Origin: Synanceia verrucosa
Taxonomy: Eukaryota; Chordata; Actinopteri; Perciformes; Synanceiidae
DNA length: 64,000 bases
Assembly: GCA_029721515.1 (NCBI GenBank)
Contig: CM056570.1
Span: 338,501 to 402,500 of the forward strand
Direction: 5' to 3'
A program made the translations under genes and the position numbers. Shown piece after piece: positions 1 to 13,800 of the stretch; position 1 is the first letter of the stretch; each line of letters begins with the position of its first letter. The notes under the pieces were generated by a model. That model saw nothing but the letters and a program-made list of their open reading frames with translations. It was not told where the DNA came from and made no database searches.

Positions 1-275
1 TTCTAAATAAAAGCACCAAACCCTGGAGAAGTACATGTGTCCTCACAGGAAGCTGTGGCTATGACTGTCCTTTCAAAATAAAAGCCCGAACTCTGATTTA
101 ATCTTCACAGGAAACAAGGTCTGTTTGTTTGCAACATGAATCTGGGACAGGCACGCACGAAGTGCTTCGGTGCAGGAGAGGGTCAGCATGCATAAGGCGG
201 AGCCATGTAGGTCCGGCATCATGTCTGCAGGCACATATTAAAATTTCTTCAGGAATTTTTTTTCTAATTATTATT
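1..275. repeat. Dispersed repeat, copy 1 (3' part of the element at 30490-32310)
   Basis: Bases 1-275 match about 32015-32300 over most of their length, including the stretches around 'aaataaaagc', 'gggacaggcacgcacgaag', 'gagagggtcagcatgca' and 'cacatattaaaatttcttca'. The copy is cut by the window start. It ends in an A/T-rich weak hairpin (aaaatttc-ttca-ggaatttt in the second copy) followed by CTAA here and CTAG in the other copy. That resembles a Helitron-type 3' end, but this is only an inference. No coding potential is visible. Confidence 0.6.
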
Positions 276-437
276 ATTCTCCAAGTTAAACCTGCTGAGT
301 CACCTAAACAGGTACGTGCTCACCTGACAGGTTCCATGTTTCAGTGTATTTAAGAACTTCCTTTAAATCACAGGACTTCCTTAAACTACACTACTGTAGG
401 TGCTCAGTAAGCACAATAACAACAGCTCCAACACCTG

Positions 438-488
<51 letters not shown>

Positions 489-1983
489 TTTTCAGTGGAA
501 GAATAACAACAATAGAAATAAACTCCAACAACCAATCAGGAGCCAGTTTAGATCCAGGGCTGTGCAAAAATGTCTCGTCATCATTTAGAAAATAAAACAT
601 TCTGACGGTGAATTAACTCAGAAAAAAAGACAACTTTTCTGTTAGTTCAGGTTACAGATGATGTCACCATCTCAGCATGGCAGTATTAAAGGTATTATTA
701 CAGCTTAATGCAGTAAAAGTACAGCAGTACACACACAGTACATACATATGTAGTATATTTAACATATTTGCTGTTGCTGTACAGCAATGAGGAGAATAAT
801 GATGCTGTTAAATTATTATTAAATGATTATTATTATTATAAATCATTGTAATTACACGTTAGTCATAGTTTATTAATAATATTGTAAAATTATTCTTTTC
901 TATTCATGTCTGTGTTCTGATATTAAGTTTTGCGCTCATTGTATTTTTCTCATCTTTTTTATTTTTCTTTCATCACCTTTTTAAAACTTAACATCCTGAT
1001 TCACTCAGTTACTGTTTCAACAGCAGCGCATCTATTTCTGTCTGATGTGAAGTAACTCAATTATTTTTCCATTAAGTGTCTGATTCAGAAGTTACACAAG
1101 AAACAAGAAAGAAAATTATCAAAGAGTTGCAGAGAAAAGTGAGAAGAGGACGGAGAGAAAGCACTGAAAGACGTAAACGTAAAAGTAGAAATACAAAGCA
1201 GAACTCACAGGTTGGCGCTGGTGTCACCTGAAGGTGATGAAGGGACGTGAACAGACTGCAGATGAAAGTGATAAGAGTTTCTCTCTCAGCTCCACTGACT
1301 TTAAACGTCTCACGTTTCCCCTGAAACTACCTTCAATATAAAGCCTGACGGTGCGTTCAGGTGCAGCTGCAAGCGTAGGAGCAGAAAACATCTGACTGGG
1401 TCGTTCTGAGGTTTCAAGTTTGTGAGAACTGGTTTCAGTCCTCTGCAAACAGGAAGCGCTAAACGCCAACTCAGCAAACGTTTGCTGGTCACATTTTAAC
1501 AAATATTTGTGTAAAAGAATTACCTGCTAACAGAACATGAATAACAAATTAAAAAGTCCTTTGTGAGATCTGAAAAAAAGCCTCTGCTCATCGACAAAAA
1601 AAAAATATACATTACATTTAGAATAAAGTGACCTTTCTTTTTTTAAAAAAAATATTTCTCCACCTGGTGTTTTGCTTGAAGCTCCATCATTTATTGATAT
1701 TCCATATTGGTTCTTAATACCTGAATGAAGCACTGCATTCAGTCCTCTTCCTGTCGCTCCTCGTCTCTCTATCTGTCTCAACCTGAAGTCCAAAGTCCTC
1801 CTTCATATCCTCATGCTGGATGAACCAGAGCAGCTGATCCTGAGTGGATTTATGGACATTTATCTTGGACGAACAACATGAAAGAATCCAGCATGAAACA
1901 AACTTCAGAGATCCATTTATTAACTCGTTTTAACTGTACAGATTAAATACTGAGGACAGAGGAGGTCCTGGAGGTCCTGGAGG
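276..1983. other. AT-rich stretch with no recognised gene
   Basis: Holds an (AT)n microsatellite at about 439-484 and short AT-rich tracts. Open frames here are short and do not resemble a known protein. The final part (about 1900-1983) is probably cep43 3' UTR, because that gene's stop codon lies at 1984-1986 on the minus strand. Otherwise I see nothing. Confidence 0.5.
1916..1921 (-). promoter_or_regulatory. cep43: Candidate polyadenylation signal of cep43
   Basis: TTTATT on the plus strand is AATAAA in cep43 sense, about 60 nt past the stop codon. It is a canonical hexamer in the right place, but AATAAA is common in this AT-rich DNA. Confidence 0.35.
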
Positions 1984-4900
1984 TCAGGTCACCTCCTCCA
2001 TGTAGTCCACTCCATGACTGAGGCTGAGCTGGGAGACGCTCAGGTCCTGAGTGCTTTCATCAAACTGCAGAAGAAACAACAGGTAGAGATGTTTCAGCGT
2101 TCACAGGCTGGAGGAGGTGAACAGCAGGAGGTCTGGTCACCTTGTCGCTGTGGTCCGGTCCCTCGATGGAAACCTCCTCGATCTCCTCTCCAATACTGAG
2201 CTCACTCTTGGACAGATCTGACCGATGGCTGCAACACATCAGGACGGTTTACTGTCACATTTCTAGCTTTTAGCTCACATCCATAAAACCTACCTGCAGG
2301 GATTCAATGAGAATATGATGATGATTTAATAAAACGAGCAGTGAAGAACCTGAGCTCAGGTCTTCAGTCTCACCTGTTGAAGTCATCATCGTATTCAACG
2401 TCATCATCTGAGGAACAAAGATGGAAAAGTTTCATTTGTGAAATTAATTATTAATTAACAGCTTAGAAGAGTTTCAGAGCATCTTTAACTCCTTTAAACC
2501 GAACTAGGGTTAGACACACACACACTACCTAAATGCACAGATCCAGTTTTCTCACTCTGAGCCTTTGACTCTCTGAAGACTTTCTCTCTGGAGTTTGATG
2601 CTCCTGCAGGAAGAAAAACTCAAGTCAGACATGAAGCAATAGTCCAGCTGCAGAGACAGAAACAGACCTATACAGGATTAAAATACAGTATGTTTAATAT
2701 ATGTTAATGTGTGTTTAGTATATTTACTGTATATTAATATACTGTATATTTCATATCTATAGAGAACTAATTTACAGTAGCATTCAATCTCAATTCAGAA
2801 ATGATGGGATATTAATACATAGTTTATTTAATATCCAGAGAGCGATGGTTTTCAGGACTATAGGGGGTAAAACACTAATATAATAACTAAAGTAAATCTA
2901 ATAAAATAACTATAATAACACTGATAAAATAATTATAACAACACTGATAAAATAACTATAATAACACTGATAAATCTAATAAAATAACGATAATAACACT
3001 GATAAAATAACTATAATAAATCTAATAAAATAACTATAATAACACTAATAAAACAACTATAATAACACTAATAAAATAACTATAATAACTCTGATAAAAT
3101 AACTATAATAAATCTGATAAAATAACTATAATAACACTAATAAAATAACTATAATAACTCTGATAAAATAACTATAATAACTCTGATAAAATAGCTATAA
3201 TAACACTGATAAAATAACTATAATAACACTGATAAAATAACTATAATAACACTATAAAATAACTATAATAACTCTGATAAAATAACTATAATAACTCTGA
3301 TAAAATAACTATAATAAATCTGATAAAATAACTATAATAACTCTGATAAAATAACTATAATAACTCTGATAAAATAGCTATAACAAATCTAATAAAATAA
3401 ATATAACAAATCTAATAAAATAACTACAATAACATTAATAAAATAACTATAATAAATCTAATAAAATAACTATAATAACACTAATAAAATAAATCTAATA
3501 AATCTAATAAAATAACTATAATAACACTAATAAAATAAATCTAATAAATCTAATAAAATAACTATAATAACACTAATAAAATAAATCTAATAAATCTAAT
3601 AAAATAACTATAATAACACTGATAAAATAACTATAATAAATCTAATAAAATAACTATAATAACACTAATAAAACAACTATAATAACACTAATAAAATAAC
3701 TATAATAACTCTGATAAAATAACTATAATAACACTAATAAAATAACTATAATAACTCTGATAAAATAGCTATAACAAATCTAATAAAATATATATAATAA
3801 ATCTAATAAAATAACTATAATAACACTAATAAAATAACTATAATAAATCTAATAAAATAACTATAATAACACTAATAAAATAAATCTAATAAATCTAATA
3901 AAATAACTATAATAACACTAATAAAATAAATCTAATAAATCTAATAAAATAACTATAATAAATCTAATAAAATAACTATAATAACACTAATAAAATAAAT
4001 CTAATAAAATAACTATAATAACACTAATAAAATAAATCTAATAAATCTAATAAAATAACTATAATAAATCTAATAAAATAACTATAATAACACTAATAAA
4101 ATAAATCTAATAAATCTAATAAAATAACTATAATAACACTAATAAAATAAATATAATAAATCTAATAAAATAACTATAATAAATCTAATAAAATAACTAT
4201 AATAACACTAATAAAATAAATCTAATAAATCTAATAAAATAACTATAATAACACTAATAAAATAAATATAATAAATCAAATAAAATAACTATAATAACAC
4301 TAATAAAATAAATCTAATAAATCTAATAAAATAACTATAATAAATCTAATAAAATAACTATAATAACACTAATAAAATAAATCTAATAAATCTAATAAAA
4401 TAACTATAATAACAATTCAATAAAATAACTATAATAAATCTAATAAAATAACTATAATAACACTAATAAAATAAATCTAATAAATCTAATAAAATAACTA
4501 TAATAACACCAATAAAATAACTATAATAAATCTAATAAAATAACTATAATAACACTAATAAAATAAATCTAATAAATCTAATAAAATAACTATAATAACA
4601 ATTCAATAAAATAACTATAATAAATCTAATAAAATAACTATAATAACACTAATAAAATAAATCTAATAAATCTAATAAAATAACTATAATAAATCTAATA
4701 AAATAACTATAATAACACTAATAAAATAAATCTAATAAATCTAATAAAATAACTATAATAACACCAATAAAATAACTATAATAAATCTAATAAAATAACT
4801 ATAATAACACTAATAAAATAAATCTAATAAAATAACTATAATAACACTAATAAAATAAATATAATAAATCTAATAAAATAACTATAATAAATCTAATAAA

Positions 4901-7153
4901 ATAACTATAATAACACTAATAAAATAAATCTAATAAATCTAATAAAATAACTATAATAACAATTCAATAAAATAAATATAATAAATCTAATAAAATAACT
5001 ATAATAACACTAATAAAATAAATCTAATAAAATAACTATAATAACATCAATAAAATAAATATAATAAATCTAATAAAATAACTATAACAATAACATCATA
5101 ACAATAATATCAGCTGACTGACCGTTCCTGCTGCAACTCTGCTCTGAGGCACTGCTTCCTCTTCCTCCTCCTCCTCCTCCTCCTGCTGCTGCTCCTCCTC
5201 CTCCTCCTGCTCCTGCTGCTCCTCCTCCTCCTCCTCTTGCTGCTGCTCCTCCTCCTGCTGCTGCTGCTCCTCCTCCTCCTGCTGCTGCTCCTCCTCCTCC
5301 TGCTGCTCCTTCTCCTCCTGCTGCTCCTCCTCCTCTTCCTCCTGCTGCTGCTCCTCCTCCTCTTCCTCCTGCTGCTGCTCCACCTGCTCCTCCTCCTCCT
5401 CCTGCTCCTCCCTGCCTCTCTGACAGGGCCCCGGCTGGACCCCCTCTGGCCCCAGACATCTCCACCTTCCTGGGACAGCAGAGGATGGAGGTTCAGCTCA
5501 CTGACTGTTATTGTTTTTATCTCCATATAAATATATATATATATATATATATACAGTCATGGAAAAAATTATTAGACCACCCTTGTTTTCTTCAATTTTT
5601 TGTTAATTTTAATGCCTGGCTCAACTAAAGGTACATTTGTTTGGACAATTATAATGATAACAACAAAAATAGCTCATGAGAGTTTAATTTAAGAACTAAG
5701 GATTATTCATTTTCCATGGTTTTCTTGATAATAACCAAAATTACTTAAATTCTTACATCAATAGCTATGGCATTGTACCGCCAAAAACACTACTTTTAAG
5801 CATTCCATGTTTTCTTTTCTGTTTGCTTTAAACACATGATACATACAAGAGTTAATACTTGATTGCATAACCATTGTTTTTGATGACTGCAGCCATGCGT
5901 CTTGGCATGCTCTCCACCAGCTTCTGACATTGTTCTGCTGTCACAGCAGCCCATTCCTGTTGGACAAATTCAAACAAATTTTCTTTGTTTTTGGGCTTGT
6001 GGTTCTCCATTTTGAGTTTGATGATTTTCCACAGGTTTTCAATTGGATTAAGATCTGGTGATTGAGCAGGCCAAGGCATGGTGCGAATGTTGTGGTTCTC
6101 CATCCAGGCTTTAACTGACCTTGCCGTGTGGCAAGGGGCATTGTCTTGTTGGAAAATCCAGTCATTGGAGGCAGGAAAGAGTTTTCCAGTTGATGGAAGA
6201 AGACTGTTTTCAAGGGTAGTCCTGTACTTGACCTGGTTCATTCGGCCTTCACACAATTGCATTTGCCCTGTTCCACTCAGACTGAAACAACCCCAGATCA
6301 TGACTGATCCACCCCCATGTTTTACTGTAGGGGCAAGACAGTCTGGGTTGTAAGCTTCTCCAGGCTTCCTCCTAACCAGTAAGTTGGCTGGAGTGGGCAT
6401 CAATTCAAAATTGGATTCATCACTGAAGAGAACCTTAGCCCAATCATCAACAGTCCAATCCTTGTGGTCTCGAGCAAAGAGTAACCGGGCCTTCCTCTGC
6501 CTTTCATTGATGAAGGGCTTCTTGCGTGCTCTGTGTGACTTCAAACCAGCTTCAACAAGTCGGTTTCGAACTGTCCTTGCCGAGCAAGTCACATTTCTCG
6601 ACAGTGCCCACTCATTTTTAAGGTCCCTGGAGGTCTGACGACGATTCCTGACACAGGAACGGATGAGTGCACGGTCATCTCGTGGGGTAGAAAGACGCTT
6701 CCTGCCACGGCCAGGTAGCAATTTGGTAGTGCCATGTTCAGCTTGTTTTTTTGTTGGAATGAACGGCTGTCTTGGAGATCTTCAGTTTTTTCGCTACCTG
6801 TCTCTCACTCATGCCAATTTCCAGCAGTGCCAAGATGGCTGCCTTTGTTGCTTCACATAATTCTTTTGTTTTAGGCATTATGTGAGAGCTGACAACTTCT
6901 GAGTTGTGCTACGGCTTGAATGTAAGCAGGAAACCACTCTAGGCCTTTGCATGTGCAGTGCTGCTTGTGACATGAAATGGCCTCTTATATACCCTGGGAA
7001 TCAATTGCTTAAGAATGTCAAATAGGACATAAAGTATTATGTGACCAGCTGCATTTTTGTTGTGTTCATTGTATTATACGTTTAGTGGTACCAGATATTA
7101 GAATGAACAAGAAATTGAAGAAAACAAGGGTGGTCTAATAATTTTTTCCATGA

Positions 7154-7200
<47 letters not shown>

Positions 7201-7246
7201 CACACACACACACACACATACATACATATACATATGCATATATACG

Positions 7247-7279
<33 letters not shown>

Positions 7280-7590
7280 GTGTGTGTATACATATACACA
7301 CGTGTGTATATATATATATATACACGCACGTGTATATATATACACACGTGTGTATATATACTATGTGTATATATACGTATAAATATATATAAATACGTAT
7401 ATATACACATACATATATATACACGTGTGTATATATATATAATGTATATATACACGTATAAATATATATAAATATGTATATATACACACGTGTGTATATA
7501 TATATATATACACATATATACATATATATATATATACATACGTGTATGTATATACACATATATACGTATATGTGTATATACTTACATATG

Positions 7591-7648
<58 letters not shown>

Positions 7649-7678
7649 GACATACATACATACACACATATATACATA

Positions 7679-7716
<38 letters not shown>

Positions 7717-7727
7717 TACATACACAC

Positions 7728-7760
<33 letters not shown>

Positions 7761-7770
7761 AATACACATA

Positions 7771-7845
<75 letters not shown>

Positions 7846-10800
7846 GGTGTGGCACGGTGGTGTAGTGGTTAGCACTGTCACCTCACAGCAAGAAGGTACC
7901 GGGTTCTGTGTGGGTTCTCTCTGGTACTCCGGCTTCCTCCCACCATCCAAAAACATGCATGGGGATTAGGTTAACTGGTTAATTTAAATTGAGCGTAGGT
8001 GTGAATGTGAGTGTGAGTGGTTGTCTGTCTCTGTGTGTCCTGTGATGAACTGGACACTTGTCCAGGGTGTACCCTGTCTTTCACCCTAAGACAGCTGGGA
8101 TAGACTCCAGCCCCCCTGACCCTATGAGAGGATAAGCGGGAGATAATGGATGGATGGATATAGGTATGTATGTATCAGGGCAAAGGTCTGCCTCTCACCA
8201 GCCGTAGGTCTTCTGTGGTTTAGGTAACGGGTCGTCGAAGAACGAATCCCCATCGTCAGGGTCATCCTGCACCTCCAGGTCCAAGTCCAGGTCCAGGTGG
8301 TCCTTCTTCTCGCTGTCTCTGGAGACCAGCTGCTGGAAGTCCACTCTAGCCAGAGACTCCACGTCGTCTGAGTCCTGAAGGACACATCAGTTACTGATCC
8401 ATTATTGGAGCTGGTCTCTGAGACTTCATGATTCATGTTTTACTGTTTTTAGTCTAGTTGTTACAGTCAGATTATAACCGACCAGTCTGTCTTTTCATTA
8501 TCAGAAAACATGATTTAAACAAGACAGATTTTACCTGAAAGAGCAACAGAAGAACGATTTCAGCATTTTACTGTGAAATTAAGCTAATTTACGATGGGAA
8601 TGTTTTTCAAGGCTGAAGAGAAAACACAGGAGACTCATTCATTCATTCATTCAGCAGGTGAGTCTGGTTGTACCTGTCCTACAGGTGGAGGACTGGTCTC
8701 CTCCTCAGGACTCAGACCTCCATCACAGTCCAGAACCACCTGAACAAAGACCAGGTTAGTTGTAGTTTCATTCAGTGTTAGAGAACTACATTTCTAGCTT
8801 AACTGAGCTTAGCTCTTTGTAAACCGTTGACTTCCATCCATATTTACCTCAGATTAAAGGTCTGTGCTGCGCTCAGTTTTCAGTGAAGCTGAAGCTGACT
8901 TTCAGTCAGCATATTCTGTTAAGGTCCATCATTATTTAGCTTAGCTTAGCCTAGCACACAGAGAGTAAGCTGACACTTACCACACTTCTGCACTGGGAGA
9001 AGAGATGCATGTAGAAGCCCAGGAACATCTGGAAGTCTATCGCTGTGACACCAAACAACAATAAACAAGAGTCAGCTGATATCCTGTTTTCAAAATACAC
9101 CCAAAAGACCTGAAACCAGAGACCAGAGGGGGACCAAATCTCAAATCTTGGCACTCAAATAATGATTCAAGTCCTAAACAAGTCAGGTAGATCTTCTGGA
9201 TCTGTCCTACACCCTAAATGGTTATTCTGAAGTCCCTGACTCTGCTGGTCTTCAGGTCTTCAGTCTAAAGTCCCTGACTCTGCTGGTCTTCAGGTCTTCA
9301 GTCTAAAGTCCCTGACTCTGCTGGTCTTCAGGTCTTCAGGTCTTCAGTCTAAAGTCCCTGATTCTGCTGGTCTTCAGGTCTTCAGTCTAAAGTCCCTGAC
9401 TCTGCTGGTCTTCAGGTCTTCAGTCTAAAGTCCCTGACTCTGCTGGTCTTCAGGTCTTCAGTCTAAAGTCCCTGACTCTGCTGGTCTTCAGGTCTTCAGT
9501 CTAAAGTCCCTGACTCTGCTGGTCTTCAGGTCTTCAGTCTAAAGTCCCTGACTCTGCTGGTCTTCAGGTCTTCAGTCTAAAGTCCCTGACTCTGCTGGTC
9601 TTCAGGTCTTCAGTCTAAAGTCCCTGACTCTGCTGGTCTTCAGGTCTTCAGTCTAAAGTCCCTGACTCTGCTGGTCTTCAGGTCTTCAGTCTAAAGTCCC
9701 TGACTCTGCTGGTCTTCAGGTCTTCAGTCTAAAGTCCCTGACTCTGCTGGTCTTCAAGTCTTCAGTTTTACCTTTAGAGAAGGTCTTGTCTGCAGCTCTG
9801 AGCTCATCAGTGATGAATCTCTCCAACATGTTGCTGCAGGTTGAGTAAAGACATTTAAAATTTTATTAAAACTGTCAAAATGAACACATAAACATGGATG
9901 AGATTAGCAGCAGAGTTGGAGTCCAGTGGTCAGATGGTCTAAGAAGTCCTAAAGGCAAAGCTTCACAACGTGCTTTCATGTTTAATGTGTTCAGCCTCTC
10001 AAATACATTTTCACTGTTTGCTGTCTCACTGCACACAAAGGGAGGAAGCACTGAGTCAGTAAAGAGGCTGAAATGACAAATAAAACACTATTAAAGCTTC
10101 TATAGCAGAATAGAAACAGAGTAAGACATTTACTCTCTTCATGAGCCACAGTTCCCCTGTCATGTCCTTAAAGGACAGGTGACTTTTTCATGACAGTACA
10201 GTAGCTACTGCTGATACATGTCTTAACAACAACAACAAGGTTCCCTACTTGTTCAAACCAGGGAACAGATCTGTGAAGACTTTCTTCAGATCCTCTTTTA
10301 GGACTGAGCCACTCCTGTCCTGAAGGACAAGGACAACAACAAAACAACAACAACAACAACCATTAACATCAACAAAGCCGGCTGTGATTGGCCAGGGGCT
10401 AATGACATCATACAGGTGTTGGCGCTCACCTTGTCATAGAAGTCAAACTTGTTGCGAGCGAGTGAGATGTGTTTCTGAGACGGTTCCTATGATACCAGAG
10501 AAATTAATATTATTATTGTTGTTTATTGTTTACTTCAAGTCAGATAAAAGTACAGAGGATGGAAGCTGCTTAAATGTTATATAAATACATAAATATGCAT
10601 GTAAGTGTAGTAAAATAATACTGAAAATAAATGATTTCATTGAAAAAAATGTGACTACTTTGGTTTGCAGCTTCATTTCTGCTTATTTTTGCTGAGTCTC
10701 CCTTTTAGATATCTTTATTATTTTTAAGCTACTCGTTTATTTGCATTTATTTTATTATTATTATTTTAATGTGCTAATTTAATTCACCATTTATGTATTT

Positions 10801-13800
10801 ACATACTACTACATTTAGATTATAACCTCTGCCCAGGAGGTTATGTTTTCACCGAGGTCTATTTATTTCTTTGTATGTATGCTGTTTGGAAAGTTTTTGA
10901 CAAAATTTTCAGGGTTGGCCAGAAGTGGCCGAATTTAAAACTGATTAATTATTGGTGGTGCCGTCGAATCGGATTCGATCACCACCGAAAATTTATCAGT
11001 TTTGTCAAAATTTTGTCAAAAACTTTCCATAGCTTTTTGAGTTACTTTGCAAACCAACAAACATACAAACAAATAAAAAAGCCGTGGTGAAAACATAACT
11101 TCCTTGGTGGCAGGAGTAACATTAAATAAAAAAGTCGCTGCTGCCATGGGTGAGGTCTGCATTCTCTGAGTGCTTTTCTAGGTTTTATATTCTTCAGTGA
11201 AGAGCTGAAACCATTCTAATATTATATGTATTCTAATTTCCTTTAATGGAATAAACATTTATGTATTGAATTCATTCTGGTACACAAGACAATTAATGTA
11301 TTTTACTATAGTAGTAGTAACACTAGTAGTTGTGGTAGTGTGCAGTAGTACTATACAGCAGTATTACAGCAGCAGTAGTAACACAGTAGTACTGTGTCAG
11401 TGTCATATCAACAGGAAACCACAGACTGATCTCACCTTGAGGACGTCTCCGACTACCTGATCAACAAAACAGGAAAGATGATGTTCAGCACAATCAATCA
11501 ATAAAGCAACAGATACAAATAAAATAAACAGAATGAACACAATAAAAAATACAAATAGGATAAACATAATATACATGCTAATACTAATAAACAGAATAAA
11601 CTAGGGATGCAACATATCATATAACATATCGTCTGAGGAGTAAAACATTTGTCTAGTTGCTATTTCAATTTTTTAAGATGAAAACAAATGTTGTGTGTTG
11701 ACTAGAACAACAGTTATTACTGTAGCTGGGCTCTACCATAATAACTGTTATTACCTCACTCTGACACCTCTCTTCGACTGCATGTGCATGTTTGTTTCAT
11801 AACTTGTGTGTGATGTGCAACTGAAAAATAATAACAGAGCGAAAACCGTAATTTCCCCTTTGAGGGATCAACAAAAGTAAGTTTTCTTCTTCTATCTCCC
11901 AGCTGGAAATGTCACCTTCATTTTTATGATCAAAATGTCCTCACAGGAGGACATTTGTGTTGAGTTAAACTGGACTTTATTTAGTTCCTCACCTGCTCCA
12001 GGTGATAATGGTTGATAAACAGCAACACTGTTGCTTAGTTTACGCAGTTTAAATCATTTTTAGTCTGTACAGAATTTTATCACATATTGATATTGGTAAA
12101 TATTAGTTATTGGCCATAACAGCAACATTAATATTGGATATCAGTATCAGCCAAAATATTCATATTGGTGCACCCCAGAATAAGTAGAACAAAATAACAA
12201 GCAGAATAAATCAACAAAATAATGAACAGAACAAAAATAACAAACAGACCTCATCTCACTGAAGTATTTGAGACCATCAGCAGAAGAAAAGTAACTCAAA
12301 CATCTACTGCTGTACCTCAGTAGAGGTACTCCATGAATGCTGACAGCTGATTGGTTGATTGTCTCACCTGAGCTCGTCTTTGTCGTCCCCTCCTGACCAG
12401 CTCCAGCAACAGAGGACACTTCCTGTTATCCTCCAAATCCAGGAGACCCAGATCTCTGCAGACCAGGTCCCTACTGTCCAGACTGTTGGTCTGCAGGAGG
12501 ACAGGAGGAGGAAAGAGGAGAACAAGAGGATGAAAAGAGGAGGAGAGGAGGAGGACAACAACAGGATAGGAAGAGGAGAGGAGGACAGGAGGAGTAGAGA
12601 GGATGAGAAGAGGAGGACAAGAGGAGGAGAGGAGGACAACAAGAGGATAGGAGGAGGAGAGAGGAGAGGAGGAAGACAGAAGGACAGGACATGTTTACCT
12701 GTGACTTGTTAGTTCAGGTTGTTTAGATTCTGCAGCTACTTCATATTTTTATTAAAGCTTCTCTTCTCATTTTATCAACATTGATACTTCAAAAGAAAAA
12801 TAATTCCGATGTTATTTATGGTGCTCAACCAAGTTTCTGTCCATGTCCCCTCCATGTCCTGTCTCAGAGTCCTCAGACTCACCCAGTTGATCTCTGGCTG
12901 GAACACAGCAAGGCTGAAGTCCAGGTTAAAGACCTGCAGGAAGTCCACAATGAGACTGGCCACCAGACGGCCTGCAGGGAGTCAGCATCCATATTGAATA
13001 GATTCAACATTATTTATTACCTGAACAGATTCAACATTATTTATTACCTGAAAAAAAATCAATGTTGTTAAGTACCTGCGGAGATTTAATATTATTTATT
13101 AACTGAATATAAGTCATATTGTTTATTGAATGCATACATTCAAGGAATTAATGTGGCTTCAGGTTCTTTCTTCATCCAAATGGAACTGAGAGAAGCTGAA
13201 CCCAGTCTGAAGGCTCACAGCACCACCATGTGGTGGAATAAAGTACAGCTCCTCTCATCATGGAGCACCTCAAGAGATACTCACATGGTGTATACTCTGC
13301 AATAGTTCAGTGTAGAATGTTACAGCACATTTACAGTACAGTGTAGTACAACACAGACCTAATATGGTATAACAGTGTATAGTTCACTTTTCTAATAAAG
13401 CACAGTACTAGAATAGTATAATACGGTGTATATTTCTGCAGACAACACCAAGAAACAAAAGAGAAGAAATGACTCACCATCTTTAGTGTTGAGGCATTTC
13501 TTCAGGTTTTCATTGATCAGTGGCGTTTTATTCTAGAAGAAACAATAAAGCTGATGTTAGCTTCAGAGCAACATCTGGACAGGTAACAGGAAATGAGCGA
13601 CAGGTAACAGGAAGTGAACGCCCACCTCCAGTTTTTCCTGCTCCTCCATCGCCAGGAACACTGCAGCCCTCATCTCTGCCTGCAGGCAGAACAATCATAT
13701 TTTTTGTGAGCAGTTCAGCACTGTAAAGATCCCACAGCCACAACATCATATTTTTGTTATTGTTGTTTGTTGGTGGCGCGCACAGACGCAGCGGCTCGGT

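Noticed and set aside
7082..7956. Open frames of alternating Tyr, Ile, His and Thr
   Set aside because: TA/CA microsatellite artefacts on both strands.
11600..12180. A transposon bounded by GGGATGCAAC at about 11605 and GGTGCACCCC at about 12167
   Set aside because: The right part (CAATATTAATG/ATCAGCCAAAATATTCATAT) looks like an old fish repeat, but I could not match its ends or find a target duplication, so I do not list it as an element.
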